A DNA stretch of 64,000 bases, from positions 186,001 to 250,000 of the forward strand of contig CAYYPK010000007.1 of assembly GCA_964473525.1 (NCBI GenBank), given 5' to 3'. The notes below the pieces were generated by a model. That model was not told where the DNA came from. It saw only the letters and a program-made list of their open reading frames with translations, and did no database searches. Position 1 is the stretch's first letter; each line of letters starts with the position of its first letter. A program made the translations under genes and the position numbers. This document shows, one piece after another, positions 8,008-16,126 of this stretch. Source of the stretch: GCA-2687025 sp964473525. Its GTDB lineage: Bacteria > Poribacteria > WGA-4E > GCA-2687025.

Positions 8008-9000
8008 CTATTTCCGCCGCCCCGTCGCAGCTCGTCGGTCCATGGCCGCGACGACATCTGCGAACACCTCTGACACGTCCATCAGGTAGATCTCAGTGTT
8101 CGCGCCGTGAGGACCGTCCGGCTGGTCGCGGTCAGAGGTGAACGCAATCCACCTTCCGTCTGGAGACCAACTGGGGAACCAATCCGACCACCGGTTGCGG
8201 GTGAGCTGTACGGTGGTCCCGCCGTTGGCGTTCACGGCGCATATCTCGGCGTGGCCGTCGACAGAGCACATGTACACGATCCAGGCCCCGTCCGGCGACC
8301 AGGAAGCATACGCCGCCGGGCCTGCGGCGCTCCCCACCCACACAGTGCGGGCGCCGCCGTTCATGTCGATAACGCGCAGTTCGAAGGTGACGCCCCGGCC
8401 GCGGTGAAACACAAGGTGCGAGCCGTCGGGCGACCAGGCAGGATGCCCCTCGGAGAGATCGTCGTGTGTCAGACGGCGCACGTCTGCCCCCGCGCGAGTC
8501 ATGATGTAGACGCCGTCTGCCCCGCTGGCCGTGGACGTGAAGGCGATCAGCGACCCGTCTGGTGACCAGGATGGCGCGCGATCCCAACCTGCGGAACCCT
8601 CCAGGGCCTCAAATCCATCGCCATTGATCCCCTGGACGCAGATTGCCCACCGGCCGGCGAGCCAGGCTTGGAACGCGACGCTGTGCCCATCGGGTGACCA
8701 CGATGGGCGGATGCCACGGATTCCCGTACGCTGCACGTGGGACGAGGACGGAGCATCGATGTCGACGATACAGACCTGTGCGACACCGTCGACCCACGAT
8801 TGATAGGCGATGCGGGCGCCGTCTGGGGACCACGACGACGTTCTGTCACCGGTGCTGTTGTAGGTCAAGCGGCGAACCGGTCCAGCGTCCCAGTTGCGAT
8901 CCGCTGCGCAGCCGACACAGAGGGCAAGCCCTAGCAGCAAGCCGCTGCGAGAACGCGCGAGCAGGTTGCCGGCGACTCGCCTCAAAGCATCGCATAGCAT
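8008..9000 (-). CDS. PD40/TolB-like beta-propeller lipoprotein
   Basis: 330 residues. The ATG at 9000 is preferred over the upstream in-frame start at 9054 because a GGGGG SD stretch lies 7 nt upstream and the product then begins with a lipoprotein signal peptide ending LALCVGC. About six PD40 repeats follow, each with the WSPDG turn (SSWSPDGARIAYQSW, PSWSPDGHSVAFQAW, PAWSPDGSHLVFHRG and so on). By analogy with TolB the protein should be a periplasmic, membrane-anchored propeller. No enzymatic residues are recognised. It is divergently oriented from the next propeller gene and is the first of nine such genes in a row. Confidence 0.85.
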   Translation of the reverse strand: MLCDALRRVAGNLLARSRSGLLLGLALCVGCAADRNWDAGPVRRLTYNSTGDRTSSWSPDGARIAYQSWVDGVAQVCIVDIDAPSSSHVQRTGIRGIRPSWSPDGHSVAFQAWLAGRWAICVQGINGDGFEALEGSAGWDRAPSWSPDGSLIAFTSTASGADGVYIMTRAGADVRRLTHDDLSEGHPAWSPDGSHLVFHRGRGVTFELRVIDMNGGARTVWVGSAAGPAAYASWSPDGAWIVYMCSVDGHAEICAVNANGGTTVQLTRNRWSDWFPSWSPDGRWIAFTSDRDQPDGPHGANTEIYLMDVSEVFADVVAAMDRRAATGRRK

Positions 9001-9149
9001 TGGATATCCCCCGGTCAGCCGCTCGGGTACGCGTCCACCATAGTAGCCGACCACTACGGTAGAATGCGCGCGGCTTGCGCCACACCCCTACACAACATAG
9101 TCTCCTATTGAGATATATCCACGCCGCAGGCGTTGGCCGGGGGCCTCGC

Positions 9150-10145
9150 ATGGTACGTGTAGGACGCATCAGGTCAGGCAAACGGCAGCCCAAAGGGAGG
9201 TCCACCCGCGCTTGTGCGGGCGTCGCTATGGCTCTCATGCTCGCATCCAGCGTGGCGGGAGCGGACCCGAAGGTTGCGTTCCAGGAAACAGGCGAGGGCT
9301 TCCGTATCGGCCAGAAGATCCGCGTGCTTGATCTCGCCGACGGCTCCATCGGCCGGTTCAACGACGACTGGGTGCGTGAGTCGTCCCCATCCTGGGGACC
9401 CGACGGCAGCGAACTTGCTGGGGCCGCGAGCCGGGATGGCGGCGTCGAGGACATCTTCGTCTCGCGCCGCGATCGACCGCGCAGGTGGCTCACGGACCAT
9501 CCGGCGCCGGATATGGATCCGGTGTGGTCCCCGGACGGTTCGCGCATCGCGTTCGTGTCTCTGCGAGACGGTCCTGCGGAGCTTTACGTTGTGGACGCCG
9601 ACGGTACCGACCTCGAACGCGTCACGGAGGATCCGTGGGACTCGCTAGCCCCATCGTGGGCTCCGAACGGCGCGCGGCTCGTCTACCGATCCAGGTGGGA
9701 TGACGGCGATACCGCGCTGCGTGTGCTGCATCTTCTAAGCGGGCGGGACAGCGTGCTGAAGGACGACGAGCGCCGGCTAGGAGCGCCCCAGTGGTCCCCG
9801 AACGGCAGATACGTGGCCTACGAGACGTATGACATGGGGATCGATCAACTGCACGTTGAAGTGATGACGCTCGACGGGCTCGAGCAGTGGCGGCCCACGG
9901 CAGGCATTGGCCCACACAGCACGAGCCCCGCGTGGACCCCCGACGGCCGCATCTCGTTCGCCACGGGCAGCGTCACAACGCGCGACATCGCGGTCACCGA
10001 CTTGCGCGGCGGCGCTGTCGAGATGCTCACGGATCGGCCGACGATGAAGGACGGCATCGCGTGGTACGACCCGAGGTACTTCGCCGTGCGGGCGCAGGAG
10101 GATCTCCTTGCGAAGACGTGGGGATGGCTGAAGCGGCCGGACTAG
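9150..10145 (+). CDS. PD40/TolB-like beta-propeller protein with signal peptide
   Basis: 331 residues. The ATG at 9150 has GGGGG 6 nt upstream and yields a signal peptide (R/K-rich, then ACAGVAMALMLASSVAGA) with probable cleavage after AGA. It has no lipobox cysteine, unlike its neighbours, so it is likely soluble in the periplasm. PD40 repeats include DPVWSPDGSRIAFVSLRDG, APSWAPNGARLVY, APQWSPNGRYVAYE and SPAWTPDGRISFATG. The C terminus (LLAKTWGWLKRPD) is not a propeller strand. An upstream in-frame TTG at 9075 would destroy the signal peptide and was rejected. Confidence 0.83.
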   Translation: MVRVGRIRSGKRQPKGRSTRACAGVAMALMLASSVAGADPKVAFQETGEGFRIGQKIRVLDLADGSIGRFNDDWVRESSPSWGPDGSELAGAASRDGGVEDIFVSRRDRPRRWLTDHPAPDMDPVWSPDGSRIAFVSLRDGPAELYVVDADGTDLERVTEDPWDSLAPSWAPNGARLVYRSRWDDGDTALRVLHLLSGRDSVLKDDERRLGAPQWSPNGRYVAYETYDMGIDQLHVEVMTLDGLEQWRPTAGIGPHSTSPAWTPDGRISFATGSVTTRDIAVTDLRGGAVEMLTDRPTMKDGIAWYDPRYFAVRAQEDLLAKTWGWLKRPD

Positions 10146-10282
10146 AAGGCACGGGCATGGGCTCGACAGCGGGCGTCGCTGGCTGCCAAACGCGTAGCCG
10201 TCCGACTTGCCGGCGATACGCCACGCCAGTAGTCTGTTGTGGCAGTCGCTGGAGTCGCCCGCCTGACACTGCGGAGAATGTC

Positions 10283-11254
10283 GTGCCTGCCTTCTCCAAC
10301 CGAGAGACGTGGACGCCGCTCGCCCTGGCTGCCCTATGTGTCCTCTGCGCGAGTTGCGCGGACGATGTCTCCGACATCGTGCTGGGCGACACGAATCTCG
10401 ACCCACCGCAGATAGCCTTCGTCTCTAGCCGGGACGGCTACGCGCGCATCTACGTGATGGACGACGACGGCGCGAATCAGCGCCCGTTGTCAGACCCGGA
10501 CTACGGCAGTGACTCGCATCCAGCGTGGTCGCCAGACGGCTCCCTCATCGCTTTCGTGTCGTACAGGGATCGTCATGGCGCGCGTGGCGAGATCTACGTC
10601 ATGGACGCTGACGGCGAGAACGAGCGCAACATCACGCAGGACGCTGACGTAAACGACACGACGCCGAGTTGGACGCCCGATGGGCGCATCGTCTTCGGGT
10701 CGAACCGCGAGTTCGCTGACCCGACGCCACGCCTCTACATCATGGACGCGGATGGCCGAAACGTGCAGAGAATTCCCACGCGCGACGACGAATCCGCGAG
10801 ATTCCCGACCCCTACTCCCAACGGCAGGGATGTCTTCTACCGGAGCGGCTCGGCAGATGGGGGCGTCCTGTATAGGGTCGTCGGTCTGGATAACGGTCTA
10901 GCGCGAGACGTGTTCTTCACGGGACCCATCGGTCGCGAGAACCATCGACCGTTCGCCCTGTCGCGAGATGGCTCCTTGATCGCCTTCGTGGAAGACGGTT
11001 ACGAACCCCGTGAGATCGTCGTCATGGGCCGCCACGGCGAAGACCGCCGGACTGTGGCGACATACGCGCTTGGGTTTGTGGACGCGCCCGCGTGGTCTGG
11101 AGACGGTCGCATTGCGTACACGGCGGTTTACAGACCCGGAAACGGCGCGGGCCGCGGCCGGGCGGACATCCACGTCGTCGACGCCGACGGAGGCAATGAG
11201 GTCGTGCTAACGCACACTCGCAGCTACGATGGGATGCCAGCATGGTCGCCCTAA
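10283..11254 (+). CDS. PD40 beta-propeller lipoprotein, array member 1
   Basis: 323 residues from a GTG at 10283, with GGAG 6 nt upstream. Longer in-frame readings start inside the preceding gene and are implausible. The signal peptide ends in the lipobox LCASC. Repeats include IAFVSSRDGYARIYVMDDDG, HPAWSPDGSLIAFVSYRD and GEIYVMDADGENERNIT. The C terminus is SYDGMPAWSP, and its last codons contain the start codon of the next gene (13-nt overlap, 11242-11254). Closest in internal blade sequence to member 7. Expected role: outer- or inner-membrane-anchored periplasmic propeller mediating binding. The ligand is unknown. Confidence 0.85.
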   Translation: MPAFSNRETWTPLALAALCVLCASCADDVSDIVLGDTNLDPPQIAFVSSRDGYARIYVMDDDGANQRPLSDPDYGSDSHPAWSPDGSLIAFVSYRDRHGARGEIYVMDADGENERNITQDADVNDTTPSWTPDGRIVFGSNREFADPTPRLYIMDADGRNVQRIPTRDDESARFPTPTPNGRDVFYRSGSADGGVLYRVVGLDNGLARDVFFTGPIGRENHRPFALSRDGSLIAFVEDGYEPREIVVMGRHGEDRRTVATYALGFVDAPAWSGDGRIAYTAVYRPGNGAGRGRADIHVVDADGGNEVVLTHTRSYDGMPAWSP

Positions 11255-12231
11255 GGGCAGCGACGATCAGGAATGCGCTCGTGTGGTTCGTCGCCTGCGC
11301 CGTCGCGATGCTGGGTCCGCTTGGGTGCGGCGAGGGCGCGCTCGAGTTGGACGACGATCCCACCGCGGACGTCGTCTCGCCCACGGCTACACAGATCGCG
11401 TTCGTGTCAGATCGCGACGGCTTCCTCAGGATATACCTGATGAACACCGACGGGAGCGACCAGCGACCCATCTCCGACCCCGCGTTTGGCGACGACACCT
11501 GGCCCGCGTGGTCTCCCGACGGTTCCAGCATTGCCTTCGTCAATGACGGAGACGGCGGCTCCGACATCTACGCTATGGATGCCAGCGGCGGCGGCCGCAT
11601 GAACCTGACGAACAGCACCGACAGCTACGACACCTACCCGGCATGGTCGCCAGACGGAGCCTACATCGCCTTCATGTCGGATCGAGATAAGGCATCCGTG
11701 CGATCGAACGGTCTGTATGTCATGCAGGCGGACGGCGCCGCGCCGCGCCGCCTTGCTGACATCGGTGGGCGCGCCGCATGGTCGCCAGATGGTACGCGCT
11801 TAGTCGCGACCGCGCGCGTAATGTACAAGCCGCACACGCAGATCATGGACGCCACCGGGGCGCCCATAGCGCACATTGAGGACACTCCCGCTGGGTCGAA
11901 TTGGGTCGCCTGGTCCCCAGATGGCCTGCGCCTCGCGATATGCTCCGACAACCCAGACCCTGTAGGCGCGTACGAGGACTGGCTGTGCGTTGGCGTGATG
12001 GACATCACGGGCGCACATCGAGAGATCATCACGAAGAACCCGCGTGGGAGCGACGAGGCGCCGACCTGGTCTCCCGACGGAGAGCGCATCGCGTACGTCG
12101 CCCACCACGGAAACACCGTGGGTTCGTTCTATAACGCGAGCGACATCCACGTCGTGAACCTGGCAGACATGAGCGTCGAGCGCCTGACGCACACCCGCGA
12201 CTACGATGGGATGCCAGCATGGTCGCCCTAG
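11242..12231 (+). CDS. PD40 beta-propeller lipoprotein, array member 2
   Basis: 329 residues. The ATG lies inside the final codons of member 1, and the SD-like GGGA 7 nt upstream is itself part of the codons for D-G-M of the preceding protein. Lipobox: LGPLGC near residue 29, followed by an acidic linker (ELDDDPTAD). Repeats: IAFVSDRDGFLRIYLMNTDG, WPAWSPDGSSIAFVNDGDG, YPAWSPDGAYIAFMSDRD, APTWSPDGERIAYVAH. C terminus TRDYDGMPAWSP. The middle blades (about residues 130-240) diverge from the rest of the array. Confidence 0.85.
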   Translation: MVALRAATIRNALVWFVACAVAMLGPLGCGEGALELDDDPTADVVSPTATQIAFVSDRDGFLRIYLMNTDGSDQRPISDPAFGDDTWPAWSPDGSSIAFVNDGDGGSDIYAMDASGGGRMNLTNSTDSYDTYPAWSPDGAYIAFMSDRDKASVRSNGLYVMQADGAAPRRLADIGGRAAWSPDGTRLVATARVMYKPHTQIMDATGAPIAHIEDTPAGSNWVAWSPDGLRLAICSDNPDPVGAYEDWLCVGVMDITGAHREIITKNPRGSDEAPTWSPDGERIAYVAHHGNTVGSFYNASDIHVVNLADMSVERLTHTRDYDGMPAWSP

Positions 12232-13199
12232 CCTCCTCGGCTCCGCGCAAGCGCGCGCCGTGGGCGTGGCTCGTCGCTCTCGCACTGTGTCTTGTCGGCT
12301 GCGGCGAGGACGCCGAGGACATGGAGGATACGGCCGCTGCCGAGGAGCCGCAGTCCACGATCGCCTTTGTGTCTGGCCGAGATGGACACCGACGCATCTA
12401 CGTGATGGACCCCGACGGCGGGCGTCAGCGTCCCCTGACCACGCCCGAATACGGAGAGGATACGCAGCCGGTGTGGTTGCCCGACGGCTCCACGCTCGCA
12501 TTCATCTCTACGAGCAGCGGCGCGACGGACATCCACCTCGTTGACGCCAGTGGATCCAACCGTCGCAACCTGACGGATAGCTCGGACCTCGATGAGGCGA
12601 CGATGGCGTGGTCTCCAGACGGGGCGAGGATGGCGTACGCCGCCCGAGGACTGGACACGGACGACCGCGTGTACATCCAGGATCTGGTCGGCGCCCGCCG
12701 CGAGGATACAGGACTTGAGGAGCAGAATGTCCGGCGGCTGGGCTGGTCTCCAGATGGCGCCTCGTTCGTGTACGCGTGGCAGCAGCACTTTGACGCGTGG
12801 CCCGTCGTCCGCGTCGTCGTCCGCGACGTGGACGGAGAGGGGGCGCATCCTGTCGACACAGGCGATGTGCGTGTTGAGTCGCCGGTGTGGTCCCCGACGG
12901 GTCACCGTATCGCAATGGCGGGAGCCGTCCTCAATGATCACCTGATTCTCGTCACGAATGCGAGAGGGACCAACCGACACACCTACCGCGTGAACACGGA
13001 CGCGTCGACCTCGTGGCCCACATGGTCGCCGGACGAGCGTGAGATCGCGTACGCGGACGACCGTGAAGGGCTCCTCGTCACGGCGCGACACACCGGCCTC
13101 GGTCGTTCGGACATCTGGGTTGTGAACTTAGAGAACCGGACCCACCGGCAACTAACGCACACCCGCGACTACGATGGGATGCCAGCATGGTCGCCCTAG
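12219..13199 (+). CDS. PD40 beta-propeller lipoprotein, array member 3
   Basis: 326 residues. The start codon is embedded in the end of member 2 (13-nt overlap). The N terminus MVALASSAPRKRAP leads into the lipobox LCLVGC and an acidic stretch (GEDAEDMEDTAAAEE). The first two blades (IAFVSGRDGHRRIYVMDPDG, QPVWLPDGSTLAFISTSSG) and the last blade (DIWVVNLENRTHRQLTHTR) are shared with members 4-6, while residues about 130-250 are divergent. One WSPDG turn is altered to WLPDG and another to WSPDE. Role as for its neighbours. Confidence 0.85.
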   Translation: MVALASSAPRKRAPWAWLVALALCLVGCGEDAEDMEDTAAAEEPQSTIAFVSGRDGHRRIYVMDPDGGRQRPLTTPEYGEDTQPVWLPDGSTLAFISTSSGATDIHLVDASGSNRRNLTDSSDLDEATMAWSPDGARMAYAARGLDTDDRVYIQDLVGARREDTGLEEQNVRRLGWSPDGASFVYAWQQHFDAWPVVRVVVRDVDGEGAHPVDTGDVRVESPVWSPTGHRIAMAGAVLNDHLILVTNARGTNRHTYRVNTDASTSWPTWSPDEREIAYADDREGLLVTARHTGLGRSDIWVVNLENRTHRQLTHTRDYDGMPAWSP

Positions 13200-14179
13200 C
13201 CTCCACGGCTCCGCTCAAGCGCGCGCCGTGGGAGTGGGTCGCCGTCGTCGCACTGTGCCTACTCGGGTGCGGCGAGGACGGCGACGACGTGGAGGATATC
13301 CCGACTGACGAGGAGCCGGCGTCGAGGATCGCGTTCGTGTCCGACCGCGACGGGTATCGGCGCATCTACGTGATGCGCGCGGACGGCAAGCGACAGCGCC
13401 CCTTGACCTACCCAGAATACGGGGAGGACACGCATCCCGTGTGGTCCCCGGACGGCCGGACCCTCGCCTTTCTCTCCACCAGCGACGGCGAACCCGACAT
13501 CTACCTGGTAGACGACACCGGGGCGAACCGTCGCCAACTGACGAACAACCGCAGGCTGACCGAAGCGGCGGTAGCCTGGTCGCCGGACGGAACCAGGCTT
13601 GCCTACGCCGCCCACGGAAGGAACGGCATCCCGCGCGTCTATACCAAGGACGCGGACGGCGGCCCTCCACAGGACACGGGCATAACCAGTAGGATCATCG
13701 CTGACGATATAGCACGGCTTGGTCGGTCCCCGGACGGCTCCTCGTTCGTCTACCAGTGGAGGAAGACCGGCGAGGCCCCGGTCCAGATGGGTGTCGTCCT
13801 GGTGGACGTCGACGGGGAGGCGTCTCTGGACCTAGCCACTGACTACTACGCGGCTGCCGCTCCAGCGTGGTCTCCCGACGGTCGCGACATCGCGATGGTG
13901 GCTTGGGACGACGGTCGGGCTCGGTTACTCGTCACGGACGCGGCGGGCGAGAATGCCAGGGAGTACGAAGCAAACTCAGGTGGATCGTCGTCGTGGCCCT
14001 CATGGTCGCCCGATGGCAGGGAAATCGCCTACGCGGACGCAAACGGCGGCCATCTCATCATCGGATCCTTTGCGTATCCAGGACGCTCCGACATATGGGT
14101 GGTCGACCTCCAGGATCAGAGCCACCGACAGCTCACAAATACCCGTGACTACGATGGCATGCCAGCATGGTCGCCTTAG
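13187..14179 (+). CDS. PD40 beta-propeller lipoprotein, array member 4
   Basis: 330 residues. N terminus MVALASTAPLKRAPWEWV, lipobox LCLLGC, acidic linker GEDGDDVEDIPTDEE. Opening blades IAFVSDRDGYRRIYVMRADG and HPVWSPDGRTLAFLSTSDG, closing blade SDIWVVDLQDQSHRQLTNTR and C terminus DYDGMPAWSP are close to members 3, 5 and 6. The central blades differ. Its start overlaps the end of member 3 by 13 nt. At its own 3' junction the SD-like stretch reads GGCA instead of GGGA, which may weaken initiation of member 5. Confidence 0.85.
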   Translation: MVALASTAPLKRAPWEWVAVVALCLLGCGEDGDDVEDIPTDEEPASRIAFVSDRDGYRRIYVMRADGKRQRPLTYPEYGEDTHPVWSPDGRTLAFLSTSDGEPDIYLVDDTGANRRQLTNNRRLTEAAVAWSPDGTRLAYAAHGRNGIPRVYTKDADGGPPQDTGITSRIIADDIARLGRSPDGSSFVYQWRKTGEAPVQMGVVLVDVDGEASLDLATDYYAAAAPAWSPDGRDIAMVAWDDGRARLLVTDAAGENAREYEANSGGSSSWPSWSPDGREIAYADANGGHLIIGSFAYPGRSDIWVVDLQDQSHRQLTNTRDYDGMPAWSP

Positions 14180-15138
14180 CTTTGTGGCCACCGCGAGTCG
14201 CCTTTCCGCGCGCGTGGTCCATCGCTCTTGCATTGTGTTTCCTCGGGTGCGGCGAGGACGCCGACGACATGGAGGACATGCCGACTGACGAGGAGCCGCA
14301 GTCGAGGATCGCCTTTGTGTCCAACCGCGACGGGTATCAGCGCATCTACGTGATGAAAGCGGACGGCAGGAATCAACGCCCCCTGACCGACCCGCAATAC
14401 GGCGAGGACACCCATCCCGTGTGGTCCCCGGACGGCTCCACGCTCGCGTTCATCTCCACGAGCGATGGCGAACCAGACATTCACTTGGTGGACGCTAACG
14501 GAGCCAACCGGCGAAATCTGACGAACAGCAGGGATCGCGCGGAGGCGGCGCTCTCGTGGTCGAGAGATGGCGCCCGGATAGCCTACGCAGCACTGGTAGC
14601 GCAGGAAGACGTGCATGCTTTGTTCGTCGTCGAGGTGGATGGGGTCTATCCACGCGTCCTTCTGGACTGGCTTTCGAACCCTCGCCGCATAGCGTGGGCT
14701 CCTGACGAAGGCCCCGTCGTGTACCAGGCCGGCCCGTCGTTCGACTCTTTCGGACAGCACGTCGTGTGGACGCGAAGCGTAGACGGCGAGACGTCCGAGC
14801 GGTTCGGCCCGCCAGCCGGCAACACAGGGGATCCGACGTGGTCGCCCAACGGTCTCGCGGTCGCGATGGTGGGGCCCAGCGTGGGGCTGACCATCACGGA
14901 CGATCGTGGGGAAAACGCGCGGTTCATCGAGACGAACCCGGGCGGAACTCCCCGCTGGCCCAGCTGGTCTCCCGATGGGCGAGAGATCGCATACGCCGAC
15001 GCCAACGGCGGCTACCCGTTCGTAGGGCACATCCGGCCCGGGTGGTCGGACATCTGGGTAGTGAATTTGTATGATGGGAGTCACCGACAACTCACGAACA
15101 CCCGCGACTACGATGGGATGCCTGCATGGTCGCCATAG
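14167..15138 (+). CDS. PD40 beta-propeller lipoprotein, array member 5
   Basis: 323 residues. N terminus MVALALWPPRVAFPRAWS, lipobox LCFLGC, acidic linker GEDADDMEDMPTDEE. The first about 100 residues after the lipobox are almost the same as in member 6 (IAFVSNRDGYQRIYVM, THPVWSPDGSTLAFISTSD), suggesting recent duplication or conversion. The middle (DVHALFVVEVDGVYPRVLLD and onward) is unrelated in detail. The closing blade SDIWVVNLYDGSHRQLTNTR is conserved. 13-nt overlaps with both neighbours. Confidence 0.85.
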   Translation: MVALALWPPRVAFPRAWSIALALCFLGCGEDADDMEDMPTDEEPQSRIAFVSNRDGYQRIYVMKADGRNQRPLTDPQYGEDTHPVWSPDGSTLAFISTSDGEPDIHLVDANGANRRNLTNSRDRAEAALSWSRDGARIAYAALVAQEDVHALFVVEVDGVYPRVLLDWLSNPRRIAWAPDEGPVVYQAGPSFDSFGQHVVWTRSVDGETSERFGPPAGNTGDPTWSPNGLAVAMVGPSVGLTITDDRGENARFIETNPGGTPRWPSWSPDGREIAYADANGGYPFVGHIRPGWSDIWVVNLYDGSHRQLTNTRDYDGMPAWSP

Positions 15139-16106
15139 CTCCGCGGCCCGCGCGCCTCGCGGTTCGGCGCGCGTGGCTCGTCGCTCTCGCACTGTGTCTG
15201 CTCGGGTGCGGCGAGGACGCCGACGACATGGCGGACATCGCGGCCGACGAGGAGCGGCAGTCGAGGATCGCCTTCGTGTCTAACCGGGACGGCTATCAGC
15301 GCATCTACGTGATGGACGCCGACGGCGGGAATCAGCGCCCGTTGACCGACCCTGAATACGGCGAGGACACGCATCCCGTGTGGTCCCCAGACGGCACAAC
15401 GCTCGCGTTCATCTCGACGAGCGACGCCGGGTCCGACATACATCTGGTCGACGCGAACGGAACCAACCGGCGCAACCTGACGAACAGCCGGGATCTCCGG
15501 GAGACCGCCATCGCCTGGTCGCCGGACAGCGGAAGCGTGGCCTACTTCGCCACGGCCCCAGAGGCCGACGGTCGCGGCTACATTCGCGACCTCGACAGCG
15601 TGTACCCGGAGCCCGCAAACCTGTGGGGATGGGACATCAATCGGCTGGATTGGTCTCCAGATGGGGAGTCGTTCGTCTACCGCTGGCGGCTGCCGACGGA
15701 GCAGTGCTGCCGGTCTGGCGTCACTGTTAAGTCCGTGGACGGCGCCTCCTCACTAGAGATCGGCACGAGGGTGTATCAGCCATCGTCGCCCGCGTGGTCG
15801 CGCAACGGCCTCGCCATCGCAATGTCGGCGGCCGGCCTCGACACCGGCCACATCCTCGTCACGGACGCCGAGGGCGCCAATCCACGTCTGTACCATCCGC
15901 CCCCCGGCAGTTGGGCCTACTGGCCCACATGGTCGCCGGACGGGCGAGAGATCGCGTACGCCGGCGGATACAAGGAGCATCACGTCACGGACACCTTCGA
16001 ATACCCGGGCCGCTCGGATATCTGGACTATCAACCTGCAGGACCGAAGCCACCGCCAACTCACCAACAGCCGCGACTACGATGGGATGCCAGCGTGGTCG
16101 CCTTAG
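15126..16106 (+). CDS. PD40 beta-propeller lipoprotein, array member 6
   Basis: 326 residues. N terminus MVAIAPRPARLAVRRAWLVALALCLLGCGED with lipobox LCLLGC. Opening blades match member 5 closely. The middle contains a rare CC pair (TEQCCRSGVTV). The last blade reads SDIWTINLQDRSHRQLTNSR and the protein ends DYDGMPAWSP. At its 3' end the embedded start codon has become GTG (16094), and the frame it opens stops after 10 codons, overlapping the ATG of member 7. The junction is therefore a degenerate version of the other five. Confidence 0.85.
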   Translation: MVAIAPRPARLAVRRAWLVALALCLLGCGEDADDMADIAADEERQSRIAFVSNRDGYQRIYVMDADGGNQRPLTDPEYGEDTHPVWSPDGTTLAFISTSDAGSDIHLVDANGTNRRNLTNSRDLRETAIAWSPDSGSVAYFATAPEADGRGYIRDLDSVYPEPANLWGWDINRLDWSPDGESFVYRWRLPTEQCCRSGVTVKSVDGASSLEIGTRVYQPSSPAWSRNGLAIAMSAAGLDTGHILVTDAEGANPRLYHPPPGSWAYWPTWSPDGREIAYAGGYKEHHVTDTFEYPGRSDIWTINLQDRSHRQLTNSRDYDGMPAWSP

Positions 16107-16126
16107 GGATCGGCGCTAACCGATGA
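16094..16126 (+). other. Vestigial 10-codon mini-cistron bridging array members 6 and 7
   Basis: GTG at 16094, the position of the embedded start in the other junctions, opens a frame reading MVALGIGANR that ends at TGA 16124-16126. That stop overlaps the ATG (16123) of member 7 as ATGA. It starts before the stop of member 6 (16104-16106). The MVAL start is the same as in members 2-5. It probably represents a decayed junction that still couples translation (inference). Confidence 0.5.
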
